Below, one piece after another: positions 31,827 to 38,874 of a stretch of 45,564 nucleotides of DNA. A program made the position numbers and the translations under genes. Where the stretch lies: NCBI GenBank assembly GCA_003220795.1, contig QHTK01000062.1, positions 1-45,564 on the forward strand, written 5' to 3'. The notes under the pieces are model-generated. The model did no database searches, was not told the DNA's origin, and worked only from the letters and a program-made list of their open reading frames with translations. Every line of letters starts with the position of its first letter. Position 1 is the stretch's first letter. This DNA is from Gemmatimonadota bacterium (GTDB taxonomy: Bacteria > Gemmatimonadota > Gemmatimonadetes > Gemmatimonadales > GWC2-71-9).

Positions 31827-31842
31827 TGGCACTAGCCTTGCT
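31827..31842 (+). promoter_or_regulatory. Consensus sigma-54 promoter of the stressosome operon
   Basis: TGGCAC (31827-31832), five nucleotides, then TTGCT (31838-31842): a complete match to the -24/-12 consensus TGGCAC-N5-TTGCW with strict GG-N10-GC spacing. The expected start of transcription is about 31853, giving a 5' leader of about 31 nt before ATG 31884. AAGGA at 31870-31874 serves as ribosome binding site. Confidence 0.88.
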
Positions 31843-31883
31843 GTTGCGCCGCGGCAACATTCCAATCCCAAGGATCCGCCGCC

Positions 31884-32792
31884 ATGGCTGCAAAAGGGAA
31901 AGACCCCCAAGCTCCCTCGCTCGATCCGCAGGCTCAGTCAGAGTCCACGGCGGCACTGCTGCGCGAGCTGGTCGCGCACCTCCGCCAGAATCGGACGCAA
32001 CTGCGCGAAGAGTGGGCGCGCCGCATCACCCGGGCGCAGCTCCTCACGGCCATGACGGAGGAGGAAATCTTCGCCGAAGCGACCTCGGTGTACGACAACT
32101 ACGTGGAGGCGCTCGAGACGGGGACGTTCGAAGCGTTACAGGCGTACGCCCGCAACCTGTCGGAGCGCATCATTCCGCGCGGCGTCGAGACGCACGAGGT
32201 CGTCGGCATCGTGCTGCTGTTGCGCGACGTGCTGGCGCGCTCGCTGTTCGGCAAGTACCACGAGGACTTCGACAAGCTGAATCGGATCCTCGACGCCTAC
32301 GAGCCCGCCGCCAACCGGGTCGCGAACACGGTGGCAGTGGGCTTTGTGCAGGAGCGCGAGCGCATCATCCGCCAGCAGCAGGAGGCGATCCGCGAGCTGT
32401 CGACGCCGGTGCTGCAGGTGCGCGAACGACTGCTCATTCTCCCCATCATCGGCGTGATCGATCCGCAGCGGGCGCGCCAGCTGACGGAGCAGCTGCTGCG
32501 CGCCATTCGTACCAACCGTGCCAAAGTGGTCGTGATCGATATCACCGGTGTGGCGGCCATGGACTCGAACGTCGCGAACCACCTGGTGCAGACGGTCGAG
32601 GCGTCGCGCCTGCTGGGCGCCACGGTGATCGTCACGGGCCTCTCGCCCGAGATCGCGCAGACGCTGGTGACGATCGGCGTCGACCTGAGCGAAATGGCCA
32701 CGGTGGGCGACCTGCAGGGCGGCATCGAGGAGGCGGAGCGGCTGCTCGGCTACAAGGTCGTGCCGCTGGAAGAGCCGGTCCCGAAGGCGTGA
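31884..32792 (+). CDS. rsbR: Stressosome sensor/scaffold protein RsbR-like
   Basis: A 302-aa protein with an N-terminal RsbRD_N-type helical sensor domain (about residues 22-155), a linker helix and a C-terminal STAS domain (about 172-292). In Bacillus subtilis RsbR the STAS threonines Thr171 and Thr205 are phosphorylated by RsbT. The equivalent residues are kept here as Thr221 in I-D-I-T-G and Thr260 in P-E-I-A-Q-T. With RsbS it should build the large icosahedral stressosome core that holds RsbT. The sensor domain has no visible haem- or flavin-binding motif, so the signal is unknown. It is the first gene after a consensus sigma-54 promoter, with AAGGA 9 nt before the ATG. Confidence 0.93.
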   Translation: MAAKGKDPQAPSLDPQAQSESTAALLRELVAHLRQNRTQLREEWARRITRAQLLTAMTEEEIFAEATSVYDNYVEALETGTFEALQAYARNLSERIIPRGVETHEVVGIVLLLRDVLARSLFGKYHEDFDKLNRILDAYEPAANRVANTVAVGFVQERERIIRQQQEAIRELSTPVLQVRERLLILPIIGVIDPQRARQLTEQLLRAIRTNRAKVVVIDITGVAAMDSNVANHLVQTVEASRLLGATVIVTGLSPEIAQTLVTIGVDLSEMATVGDLQGGIEEAERLLGYKVVPLEEPVPKA

Positions 32793-32821
32793 CGGTGCAC
32801 CCTACTTCGTAGACGGAGGGC

Positions 32822-33232
32822 GTGGTGGAAGTTCCTATCCTGAAGCAGGGGCTCTATCTCATCGCGTCCATCCAGTCGGCGCTCACCGACGCCGATCTGT
32901 CGGCGTTACGCGAGGCCCTGATCGAGCGCGTCGGGAAGTATCGCGCCCGCGGTGTGATCGTCGACGTGACGGCGCTCGACGTCATGGATTCCTTCGCCGT
33001 GCGCACGCTGCGCGACATCGCGCACATGGCGCGGTTGCGCGGGGCCGAAACGGTGATCGTCGGCATCCAGCCCGAGGTCGCCTTCGCGATGGTGCAGCTC
33101 GGCCTGACGCTCAAGGGCGTCTCGACCGCACTCGACCTCGAGGAAGGGCTCGCCTTTTTGGATCGGCAGGGCCGGGAGCGCCTCGACCGCGTGCAAGGAC
33201 GGGGTACCCGTGGGGGCACCACCCGTGGCTGA
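32822..33232 (+). CDS. rsbS: Stressosome STAS protein RsbS-like
   Basis: A 136-aa single STAS domain protein. The phosphorylatable serine of B. subtilis RsbS (Ser59, in V-D-S-F) is kept as Ser57 in V-M-D-S-F-A-V-R-T-L. RsbS forms the core of the stressosome with RsbR and binds RsbT until it is phosphorylated. The last 20 residues are Gly/Arg-rich and extend past the usual length of about 120, probably because the reading frame overlaps rsbT by 23 bp. Two GTG codons in tandem (32822 and 32825) can start it. GGAGGG at 32815-32820 is better spaced from the second. Confidence 0.92.
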   Translation: MVEVPILKQGLYLIASIQSALTDADLSALREALIERVGKYRARGVIVDVTALDVMDSFAVRTLRDIAHMARLRGAETVIVGIQPEVAFAMVQLGLTLKGVSTALDLEEGLAFLDRQGRERLDRVQGRGTRGGTTRG

Positions 33233-33638
33233 AGAGCTGCTCGTCGCGATCACGTCCGACGTCGACGTCGTGAGCGCCCGGCAGAAAGGGCGGGAGCTCG
33301 CGGCCGAGGCAGGGTTTTCGAGCGGCGACCAGACCGTCATCGCCGCCGCCATCTCCGAGATCGCTCGCAACATCTTGATGTACGCCAAGCGTGGCGAGAT
33401 CGCGCTGCGCATCGTGATGAACGGGGACCTCGATGGACTGATCGTCGTGGCGCGCGATCAAGGGCCGGGGATTCCCGACGTCACCCGTGCGCTGCAGGAT
33501 GGCTACTCGACGTCGGGCGGGCTGGGTCTCGGGCTGCCGGGCGCGCGGCGCTTGATGGACGACTTCGACGTCGTGTCCATTCCCGGCAAGGGGACAACCG
33601 TGACGATGAAGAAATGGCGCCGCCGGCATGCGTCGTGA
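33210..33638 (+). CDS. rsbT: Stressosome serine/threonine kinase RsbT-like
   Basis: A 142-aa GHKL-fold kinase. The N box is A-I-S-E-I-A-R-N-I-L (Glu50, Asn54), the G1 box is A-R-D-Q-G-P-G-I (about 81-88) and the G2 box is S-G-G-L-G-L-G-L-P-G (about 102-111). All are intact, so ATP binding and kinase activity are expected. In known stressosomes RsbT phosphorylates RsbR and RsbS after stress, leaves the complex and binds an output protein, usually the phosphatase RsbU. No RsbU is encoded here. The gene overlaps rsbS by 23 bp and rsbX by 11 bp, so dosage is tied to the scaffold proteins. Confidence 0.93.
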   Translation: MGAPPVAEELLVAITSDVDVVSARQKGRELAAEAGFSSGDQTVIAAAISEIARNILMYAKRGEIALRIVMNGDLDGLIVVARDQGPGIPDVTRALQDGYSTSGGLGLGLPGARRLMDDFDVVSIPGKGTTVTMKKWRRRHAS

Positions 33639-34269
33639 CGCGTCAGTGGACGCGCCTCCCGTGATCGACTGGGGGGTGGCCACCCTAGCGTTGGCCGGCG
33701 AGATGGAATCGGGCGATCTCCATCTGGTGAAGCGGGTGGGGCGCGGCACGCTGGTCGCCGCGGTGGACGGGCTAGGGCACGGAGCGGAAGCGGCCGCCGC
33801 CGCCCGCGCGGCCGTGGCGGCGCTCGACCAGTACGCGGAGGAGTCCCTGCTGCCCCTCGTGCGACGTTGTCACGACGCGCTCGCCGGCTCGCGCGGCGTT
33901 GTGATGAGCCTCGCCTATGTCGGCGGCGTCCAGCCGTCGCTCACCTGGCTGGGCGTGGGGAACGTCGAGGGGGTCGTGCTGCACGCAGCACCGAATAAGC
34001 GCCCCGCGCGCGCCTCGCTCGTGACGCGCGGCGGCATCGTCGGCGGCACCACGCTACCACCGCTGCGTCCCGACGTCGTGTCGATCGCGCGCGGGGACCT
34101 TCTCATCTTCGCCACCGACGGCATCCGCGGTGGATTCACCGAGGGACTCCCGACCGATGCGACCCCACAACAACTCGCCGACGAGATCCTCGCCCGGTAT
34201 GGCAAGGGCACGGATGATGCGCTCGTCCTGGTCGCGCGCTACGCGGGGGGCGGGTCCGGTAGGGCATGA
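33628..34269 (+). CDS. rsbX: PP2C-type phosphatase RsbX-like
   Basis: A 213-aa phosphatase of the SpoIIE/RsbX type. Metal-binding residues lie in A-A-V-D-G-L-G-H-G (Asp47, Gly48), F-A-T-D-G-I and K-G-T-D-D-A-L-V-L. The size matches RsbX (about 200 aa) and not RsbU, which has an extra N-terminal RsbT-binding domain. RsbX resets the stressosome by dephosphorylating RsbR and RsbS. The gene order R-S-T-X matches known modules in Firmicutes and Vibrio. It overlaps rsbT by 11 bp. Confidence 0.9.
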   Translation: MRRDASVDAPPVIDWGVATLALAGEMESGDLHLVKRVGRGTLVAAVDGLGHGAEAAAAARAAVAALDQYAEESLLPLVRRCHDALAGSRGVVMSLAYVGGVQPSLTWLGVGNVEGVVLHAAPNKRPARASLVTRGGIVGGTTLPPLRPDVVSIARGDLLIFATDGIRGGFTEGLPTDATPQQLADEILARYGKGTDDALVLVARYAGGGSGRA

Positions 34270-34319
34270 GCAGAGTGGTACCGAGCGGCTCTTCCGCGAC
34301 TCCGTCCGCCACACCGCGT

Positions 34320-34326
34320 AAGGAGG
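34320..34326 (+). promoter_or_regulatory. Strong ribosome binding site that sets the enhancer-binding protein start
   Basis: AAGGAGG precedes GTG 34335 by 8 nt. The in-frame ATG 34266 that overlaps the rsbX stop has no comparable signal. Confidence 0.75.
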
Positions 34327-34334
34327 AGAGGCAG

Positions 34335-35684
34335 GTGTTGCGGATTCTCGCCGTGGGCGCTGAGGGCGGCGGCAGCGGGGGCCTGCTCCACGGCATCCGC
34401 CAGTGGGTCGGCGAGGGCGGTGTCGAAATCGAGGCCGCTCCGGACCTGCCGCGGGCCGTGCGCCAGCTAGGCACCGGGCGGTGGCACGTCGTGGTCGCCG
34501 TGCTGGGCGAGCACGCGGACGACGATCTTGCCTGGTGGGTGGATACACTGCGCGGCGCGACCGCCGCGCCGCGCCTGATCGCCGTCGCACACGGCCCGTC
34601 GATGGGCCTGGTGCTGCGGGCCGAAAAACTGGGAGTGCTCGACGTGCTCCCGCTCCCGGTGCGGCGTGAGGATTTCCTGCGCGCGCTGCGCCGCGCGCGC
34701 CCCATCACCGAAGCCGCGGTCACACTGCCCGTCGTCGAGCCGCATGCCGTCGGAGAGTACGCGCTGGTGGGCCAGAGCCCGGCGATGCTCGACGTGTACA
34801 GACTGGTCGCCCGGGTCGCCCCGAGCACGGCTACGGTGCTCGTGCAAGGCGAGTCGGGCACCGGCAAGGAAGTGGTCGCCCGCGCGATCCATATCAACGG
34901 GCCGGTGTCGTCCGGGGCGTTCGTCGCCGTCAACTGCGCTGCTATCCCTGAGAACCTACTCGAAAGCGAGCTGTTCGGGCACGAGAAAGGCGCCTTCACC
35001 GGGGCGGTCATGCGCAAGATCGGCCGGTTCGAGCAGGCCGTCGGCGGCACGTTGTTTCTCGACGAGATTGCGGATATGAGTCTGGCGCTGCAGGCCAAGA
35101 TCCTGCGGGCGGTCCAGGAGCGGGAGATCGAGCGCGTGGGCGGCACCGACACGATTCCCGTCGACGTCCGGCTGATCGCGGCGACCAACCGCGACCTCAA
35201 GGAAGCCATCAAACAGGGGCGGTTTCGGGAGGACCTGTACTACCGGCTGGCCGTCGTCCTGATCCGTCTGCCGCGGCTCGGGGAGCGCGGGGAAGACCTC
35301 CTCCTCCTCACTGCCTACTTCGTCCGCCAGTTCGCCGAGCGATACGGGAAGCAGATCCACTCGATCTCGGATCGGGCGCTCGAGCTGCTGCGCAACCACG
35401 CGTGGGTCGGGAACGTCCGCGAGCTGCGCAACGTCATCGAGCGAGCGGTGATCGTGGCCACGGACGACGTGCTGCGCGCCGAGCACCTCCCCGAGGAGTT
35501 CCGCGGCGAAGAAGCGACGCTCCCCGACCGGCCGGAGGGGGCGCTGCTCACGCTCGCGGAAGTCGAGGCGCGCCACATCACGCGCGTGCTGACGCAGACC
35601 AACGGGCAGATCGGTGCGGCGGCGGAGATTCTCGGGATCCATCGCAATACGCTGACGCGGAAGATGAAGGAGTACGGCCTGTGA
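34335..35684 (+). CDS. Sigma-54 enhancer-binding protein with pseudo-receiver domain
   Basis: A 449-aa activator (472 aa if begun at ATG 34266). Residues 1 to about 120 have a receiver-like pattern, but the strand that should carry the phosphorylated Asp reads H-V-V-V-A-V-L-G with no acidic residue, so it cannot be a normal phospho-receiver. The AAA+ domain has Walker A G-E-S-G-T-G-K-E (about 172-179), the sigma-54 contact G-A-F-T-G-A (about 219-224) and Walker B G-G-T-L-F-L-D-E-I. The C-terminal Fis-type helix-turn-helix (about 423-449) is complete. It should activate sigma-54 promoters, perhaps including the one upstream of rsbR. Its place after rsbX suggests regulation by RsbT or another stressosome protein, not by a histidine kinase. 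Confidence 0.9.
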   Translation: MLRILAVGAEGGGSGGLLHGIRQWVGEGGVEIEAAPDLPRAVRQLGTGRWHVVVAVLGEHADDDLAWWVDTLRGATAAPRLIAVAHGPSMGLVLRAEKLGVLDVLPLPVRREDFLRALRRARPITEAAVTLPVVEPHAVGEYALVGQSPAMLDVYRLVARVAPSTATVLVQGESGTGKEVVARAIHINGPVSSGAFVAVNCAAIPENLLESELFGHEKGAFTGAVMRKIGRFEQAVGGTLFLDEIADMSLALQAKILRAVQEREIERVGGTDTIPVDVRLIAATNRDLKEAIKQGRFREDLYYRLAVVLIRLPRLGERGEDLLLLTAYFVRQFAERYGKQIHSISDRALELLRNHAWVGNVRELRNVIERAVIVATDDVLRAEHLPEEFRGEEATLPDRPEGALLTLAEVEARHITRVLTQTNGQIGAAAEILGIHRNTLTRKMKEYGL

Positions 35685-36976
35685 CGCCCCCGCTGCCCCC
35701 GGTGCGGGTCGAGAAGGCCCTCGCGCTGCTTCCCGATGTCGAAGCGCTCGGCCCGTTGCGGGCCCTGCTCGTCTCGATCTCGCGGCCCGACGAGCGGGCG
35801 TTGTGGTCGAGCTCCGGCCCGTATCTCACCCTCGGGAAGCGCGGCGTCCAGCCGGAGGAGCTGCGGCGCCGCATGCCGCAGGCGTTCCACGTGATCACCG
35901 AGCACCTCCAGACGCTGTACCGGGCGTACGTCGAGGCGCTCGAATGCCAGCAGCGGGGAGACGGAGCCGGGGCGGTCGCGGCGCTGGTGCGCGCCGGCCG
36001 CGGCGAAGAGCGCGTCGGCCGTCTCAGCCAGGCACGGGCGTGGTACGACGTCGCACTGCGTGTCTCCCAGGCCCTGCAGGACCGCCGTCCTGAGGTGGAG
36101 TCGCTCCGCTCGCTCGGGGAGCTCTTTCTGCGGTTGGGGCAATACGCCGAGGGGGCCCGTCACTTCCAGCGGGCGCTGGCGATCGCGGAAGCAGAGTTCG
36201 ACCAGCCAGGCGCTATCGCGGCGTGCGAGGGATTGGGTGACGCGGCGCTCGCCCAGAGCCAATGGACGGGCGCCCAGGCGTGGTACGCCCGCGGGCTGCG
36301 ACTCGCCACCGCGGGGGGCGACCAGCGCCAGATCGGCCGCCTTGAGCGGGACCTCGGCGTGCTGGCGCGCCATCAAGGCGACTCGACCGTCGCCGGCGAG
36401 CATCTGCGGAAGGCGCGCGAGTGCTTCGAGTCCGTCGACGCCGCCGAGGAGATGGCCGGACTCCTGAACACCCAGGGGCAGCTGGAAGCGCAGCTGGGCC
36501 GTCCCCAGGCGGCGTCGGGCGCGTACCGGGAGGCGCTCGCGTGGCTGCAACGCGCCCCCCGCGACGCCGGACTGGAAGTCTCGATTCGCTTGAACCTCGC
36601 CGAGCTGCACCTGGAGGCGGGGCGGTTCCTGGACGGCGAGGAGGAGATGCGCCGCGCCGAGCAGGTGGCGATCGCGGGCAATCTCACCGGCCGGCTGGTG
36701 CAGATCTACACACTGATGGGGAAGTTGCGCGGCCGGCAGCTGGACGAAACGGGATTCGTCTTCTTCGAACAGGCGATCGAGCTGAGTCGCATGCTCGAGC
36801 CCTCCCCCACCACCGAAGCCCAGGTGTACGTCGAATACGGCCTGTTTCGCGAGCGCCTGGGCCAGCGGGAAGAAGCGCGCGCGTACCTGGAACGTGCGCG
36901 GGAGCTCTATGGCAGCGTCGGCGATGCCGCCGACCGCCGACGGGTGGAGGCGGAGCTCGAGAAGATGACGGCGTAG
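35681..36976 (+). CDS. TPR repeat protein of the stressosome operon
   Basis: A 431-aa cytoplasmic protein with at least six TPR-like helix pairs (about residues 90-430), for example A-R-A-W-Y-D-V-A-L-R-V-S, G-A-R-H-F-Q-R-A-L-A-I-A and A-R-A-Y-L-E-R-A-R-E-L-Y. There is no signal peptide or membrane segment. TPR proteins serve as protein-binding scaffolds, and this one may sense a partner or connect RsbT to the enhancer-binding protein, which is inference. GTG 35681 overlaps the previous stop and is preceded by AAGGAG at 8 nt, so the two are coupled. It is the last gene of the operon and ends 5 bp before a convergent gene. Confidence 0.85.
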   Translation: MTPPLPPVRVEKALALLPDVEALGPLRALLVSISRPDERALWSSSGPYLTLGKRGVQPEELRRRMPQAFHVITEHLQTLYRAYVEALECQQRGDGAGAVAALVRAGRGEERVGRLSQARAWYDVALRVSQALQDRRPEVESLRSLGELFLRLGQYAEGARHFQRALAIAEAEFDQPGAIAACEGLGDAALAQSQWTGAQAWYARGLRLATAGGDQRQIGRLERDLGVLARHQGDSTVAGEHLRKARECFESVDAAEEMAGLLNTQGQLEAQLGRPQAASGAYREALAWLQRAPRDAGLEVSIRLNLAELHLEAGRFLDGEEEMRRAEQVAIAGNLTGRLVQIYTLMGKLRGRQLDETGFVFFEQAIELSRMLEPSPTTEAQVYVEYGLFRERLGQREEARAYLERARELYGSVGDAADRRRVEAELEKMTA

Positions 36977-36981
36977 TCGCC

Positions 36982-37227
36982 CTACGCCAGTCCCAGGCGC
37001 TTTTCGATGTGTCCTTTGACCGTGGGCGTGATGATGCCGCGCTGCAACGCGTCGGTAAGAGCCTGTGCGACGGCGCCGCGGTCGGCGTCCAGCTTCTGCT
37101 CCCGCAGCTCCCGGATCGCGCGGGCGAGACGTTGATCGTACTCGCTCGTCTTCAGCTGTCCCGCGTCCATCTGCTGTTTCAGCGCGTCCAGCTGCTTGAT
37201 GAAGCGTTCCAGCGAAACCGGTGCCAT
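36982..37227 (-). CDS. Small helical protein with SHOCT-like segment
   Basis: An 81-aa protein of high charge and mostly alpha-helical. Residues about 13-43 (L-D-A-L-K-Q-Q-M-D-A-G-Q-L-K-T-S-E-Y) resemble the SHOCT motif, a short helical hairpin found at the ends of many bacterial proteins. I do not recognise the full protein. A clear AAGGAG lies 7 nt before the ATG. It follows the 3-methyladenine glycosylase gene on the same strand (28 bp gap) and could be cotranscribed. Function unknown. Confidence 0.72.
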   Translation of the reverse strand: MAPVSLERFIKQLDALKQQMDAGQLKTSEYDQRLARAIRELREQKLDADRGAVAQALTDALQRGIITPTVKGHIEKRLGLA

Positions 37228-37255
37228 CGGATCACTCCTTGGGTGTTGTGACGAG

Positions 37256-37840
37256 CTATCGTCGAGCTGCCGCGAGCCGGCGCACCTCGGCGTGGCGGAA
37301 GCACTTCACGAGATGGTCGTTGACCATCCCCACCGCCTGCATGAACGCATAGCAGATCGTAGGGCCGACGAACCGGAAGCCGCGCTGGACGAGCGCGGCG
37401 CTCATCCGATCCGATTCGCGGGACCGGGCGGGCAGGTCTCGCAGGCTGCGGCGGTGGTATTGCTTCGGCGCGCCCGCCACGAAGCTCCACAAGAACGCAT
37501 CGAACGAGCCGTCGTGCTCCACGAAGGCGAGAAACGCGCGCGCGTTGGACACGGCGGCCCGCACCTTTTGGCGGTTGCGCACGATCCCGGGATCGCGGAG
37601 CAGCTGCGCGATCTTCGGCGCGTTGTAGCGCGCCATGCGCTCCGGGTCGAAGCCGTCGAACGCCTCCAGGAACCGCGCCCGCTTGTGCAGAATCACCGCC
37701 CATGACAGACCCGCCTGAAAGCCGTCCAGTACGAGCTTCGCGAACAGTTCCCGGTCGCCGTGCAGCGGGACGGCCCATTCGCGGTCGTGGTAGGCCAGCA
37801 TCAGCGGATCGTCGGAGCCTGCCCAGCAGCGTTGCTTCAT
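37256..37840 (-). CDS. tag: DNA-3-methyladenine glycosylase I
   Basis: A 194-aa base-excision repair enzyme that removes 3-methyladenine from alkylated DNA. It starts M-K-Q-R-C-W and has Y-H-D-R-E-W-A-V-P, Q-A-G-L-S-W and the C-terminal V-N-D-H-L-V-K-C. Cys5, His18 and the C-terminal His and Cys match the zinc ligands of Escherichia coli Tag. The catalytic-region Glu of E. coli (L-E-G-Q-Q) is Asp here (L-D-G-F-Q), a conservative change. ATG 37840 is chosen because the family starts there; the frame is open upstream to 37915 but that part overlaps the 13-nt repeats. Confidence 0.93.
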   Translation of the reverse strand: MKQRCWAGSDDPLMLAYHDREWAVPLHGDRELFAKLVLDGFQAGLSWAVILHKRARFLEAFDGFDPERMARYNAPKIAQLLRDPGIVRNRQKVRAAVSNARAFLAFVEHDGSFDAFLWSFVAGAPKQYHRRSLRDLPARSRESDRMSAALVQRGFRFVGPTICYAFMQAVGMVNDHLVKCFRHAEVRRLAAARR

Positions 37841-37856
37841 GGCGGCGGGTAAGATA

Positions 37857-37913
37857 GCACGAAGCAAGGCGTAGCACGAAGGCGTTGCACGAAAGGGGTC
37901 ACGCGAAGGCGTC
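37857..37913. repeat. 13-nt tandem repeats between tag and the quinone oxidoreductase gene
   Basis: Four imperfect units with a 13-nt period (GCACGAAGGCGTT type; the first and last are longer) run directly up to the ATG at 37914. The rotated unit differs from the array at 42876-42980 mainly by transitions. Confidence 0.7.
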
Positions 37914-38861
37914 ATGAAATACTTGCAAGTGACGGAGCGCGAGGGCCGCTACATCAGCGAGCTGCGGGAGGCGGCTGTGCCGCAGCCTCGGGCGGACGAG
38001 GTACTGGTGCGCGTGGCGGCCTCCGGGCTCAACCGCGCCGACCTGTCGCAGATCGCGGGACGTTATCCCCCGCCGCCCGGAGAGCCGGAGATCCTGGGGC
38101 TCGAGGTCGCGGGGACGCTGCCGGGCTCCGACGAGCGAGTGTGCGCGCTGCTCGCCGGCGGGGGTCACGCCGAGTACGTCGCCGCGCCGCTAGGGCAGGT
38201 ATTCCCCGCGCCGCGCAGGCTCGATCTCGTGGCCGCGGCGGGCATCCCCGAAGCGTTCCTCACCGCCTTCGTCACCCTGGTGGTGGAGGGCGGCGTCTCC
38301 GCCGGCGATGGGGTGTTGATCCACGCGGGCGCGTCGGGGGTGGGGTTGGCCGCGATCCAGCTGGCGAAACTCGTGGGCGCCCGAGTGGCCGCCACGACGC
38401 GCACGGCGGGCAAGCTCGCCGCAGTCACGGCGGCGGGCGCGGATCTCGCGCTGCTCAGCCCGGACGTCGCGCCGCAGATCGAGCAGCGGTGGGGCCCGGA
38501 CAGCGTGACGGTCGTGCTCGATCCGATCGGCGCCGCGACGCTGCCGGGTGATCTCACCGTGCTGGCACCGGGGGGCCGGATCATCACTATCGGGACGCTG
38601 GGCGGTGCGTCCGCCCATCTCGATCTTTCCCTGGTCATGCGGAAGCGAGCGCGACTCATCGGCTCCACGCTGCGGGCCCGCCGCCGCGCCGAGAAAGCCG
38701 CGCTGGTCGCGCAGTTCCGCCGGGACATCCTGCCGGCGTTCGACGGCGGAGCCTTGCGCGTGACGCTCGACTCGGTGTTCCCGCCGGCGGAGGCCGTCGC
38801 GGCGTTTCAGCGCATGCGCGACAACGCGAACACGGGGAAGATCGTCATCGCTTGGCGCTAG
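37914..38861 (+). CDS. Zinc-free quinone oxidoreductase (PIG3-like MDR family)
   Basis: A 315-aa medium-chain dehydrogenase/reductase of the quinone oxidoreductase subgroup that lacks zinc ligands. It shows R-V-A-A-S-G-L-N-R-A-D, G-L-E-V-A-G and the nucleotide-binding H-A-G-A-S-G-V-G-L-A. The pattern Q-I-A-G-R-Y-P-P-P-P-G fits the PIG3/TP53I3-like branch, which reduces quinones with NADPH. It is probably cytoplasmic. The ATG lies just after four 13-nt repeats, and the only candidate ribosome binding site is the GAAGG inside the last repeat. Divergent from tag, convergent with the M14 peptidase gene. Confidence 0.9.
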   Translation: MKYLQVTEREGRYISELREAAVPQPRADEVLVRVAASGLNRADLSQIAGRYPPPPGEPEILGLEVAGTLPGSDERVCALLAGGGHAEYVAAPLGQVFPAPRRLDLVAAAGIPEAFLTAFVTLVVEGGVSAGDGVLIHAGASGVGLAAIQLAKLVGARVAATTRTAGKLAAVTAAGADLALLSPDVAPQIEQRWGPDSVTVVLDPIGAATLPGDLTVLAPGGRIITIGTLGGASAHLDLSLVMRKRARLIGSTLRARRRAEKAALVAQFRRDILPAFDGGALRVTLDSVFPPAEAVAAFQRMRDNANTGKIVIAWR

Positions 38862-38874
38862 CCGGTGCGGCCGG

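Larger units (their letters stand above)
31282..31883. other. 600-bp regulatory spacer upstream of the stressosome operon
   Basis: The spacer contains no convincing gene. It holds a strong hairpin (31440-31473), a second inverted repeat (31664-31695), a third adjoining a sigma-54 promoter (31798-31825), and the promoter itself (31827-31842). A perfect AAGGAGGT at 31408-31415 is followed after zero nucleotides by an ATG that opens a 100-codon frame, which is too close for efficient initiation. Confidence 0.6.
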
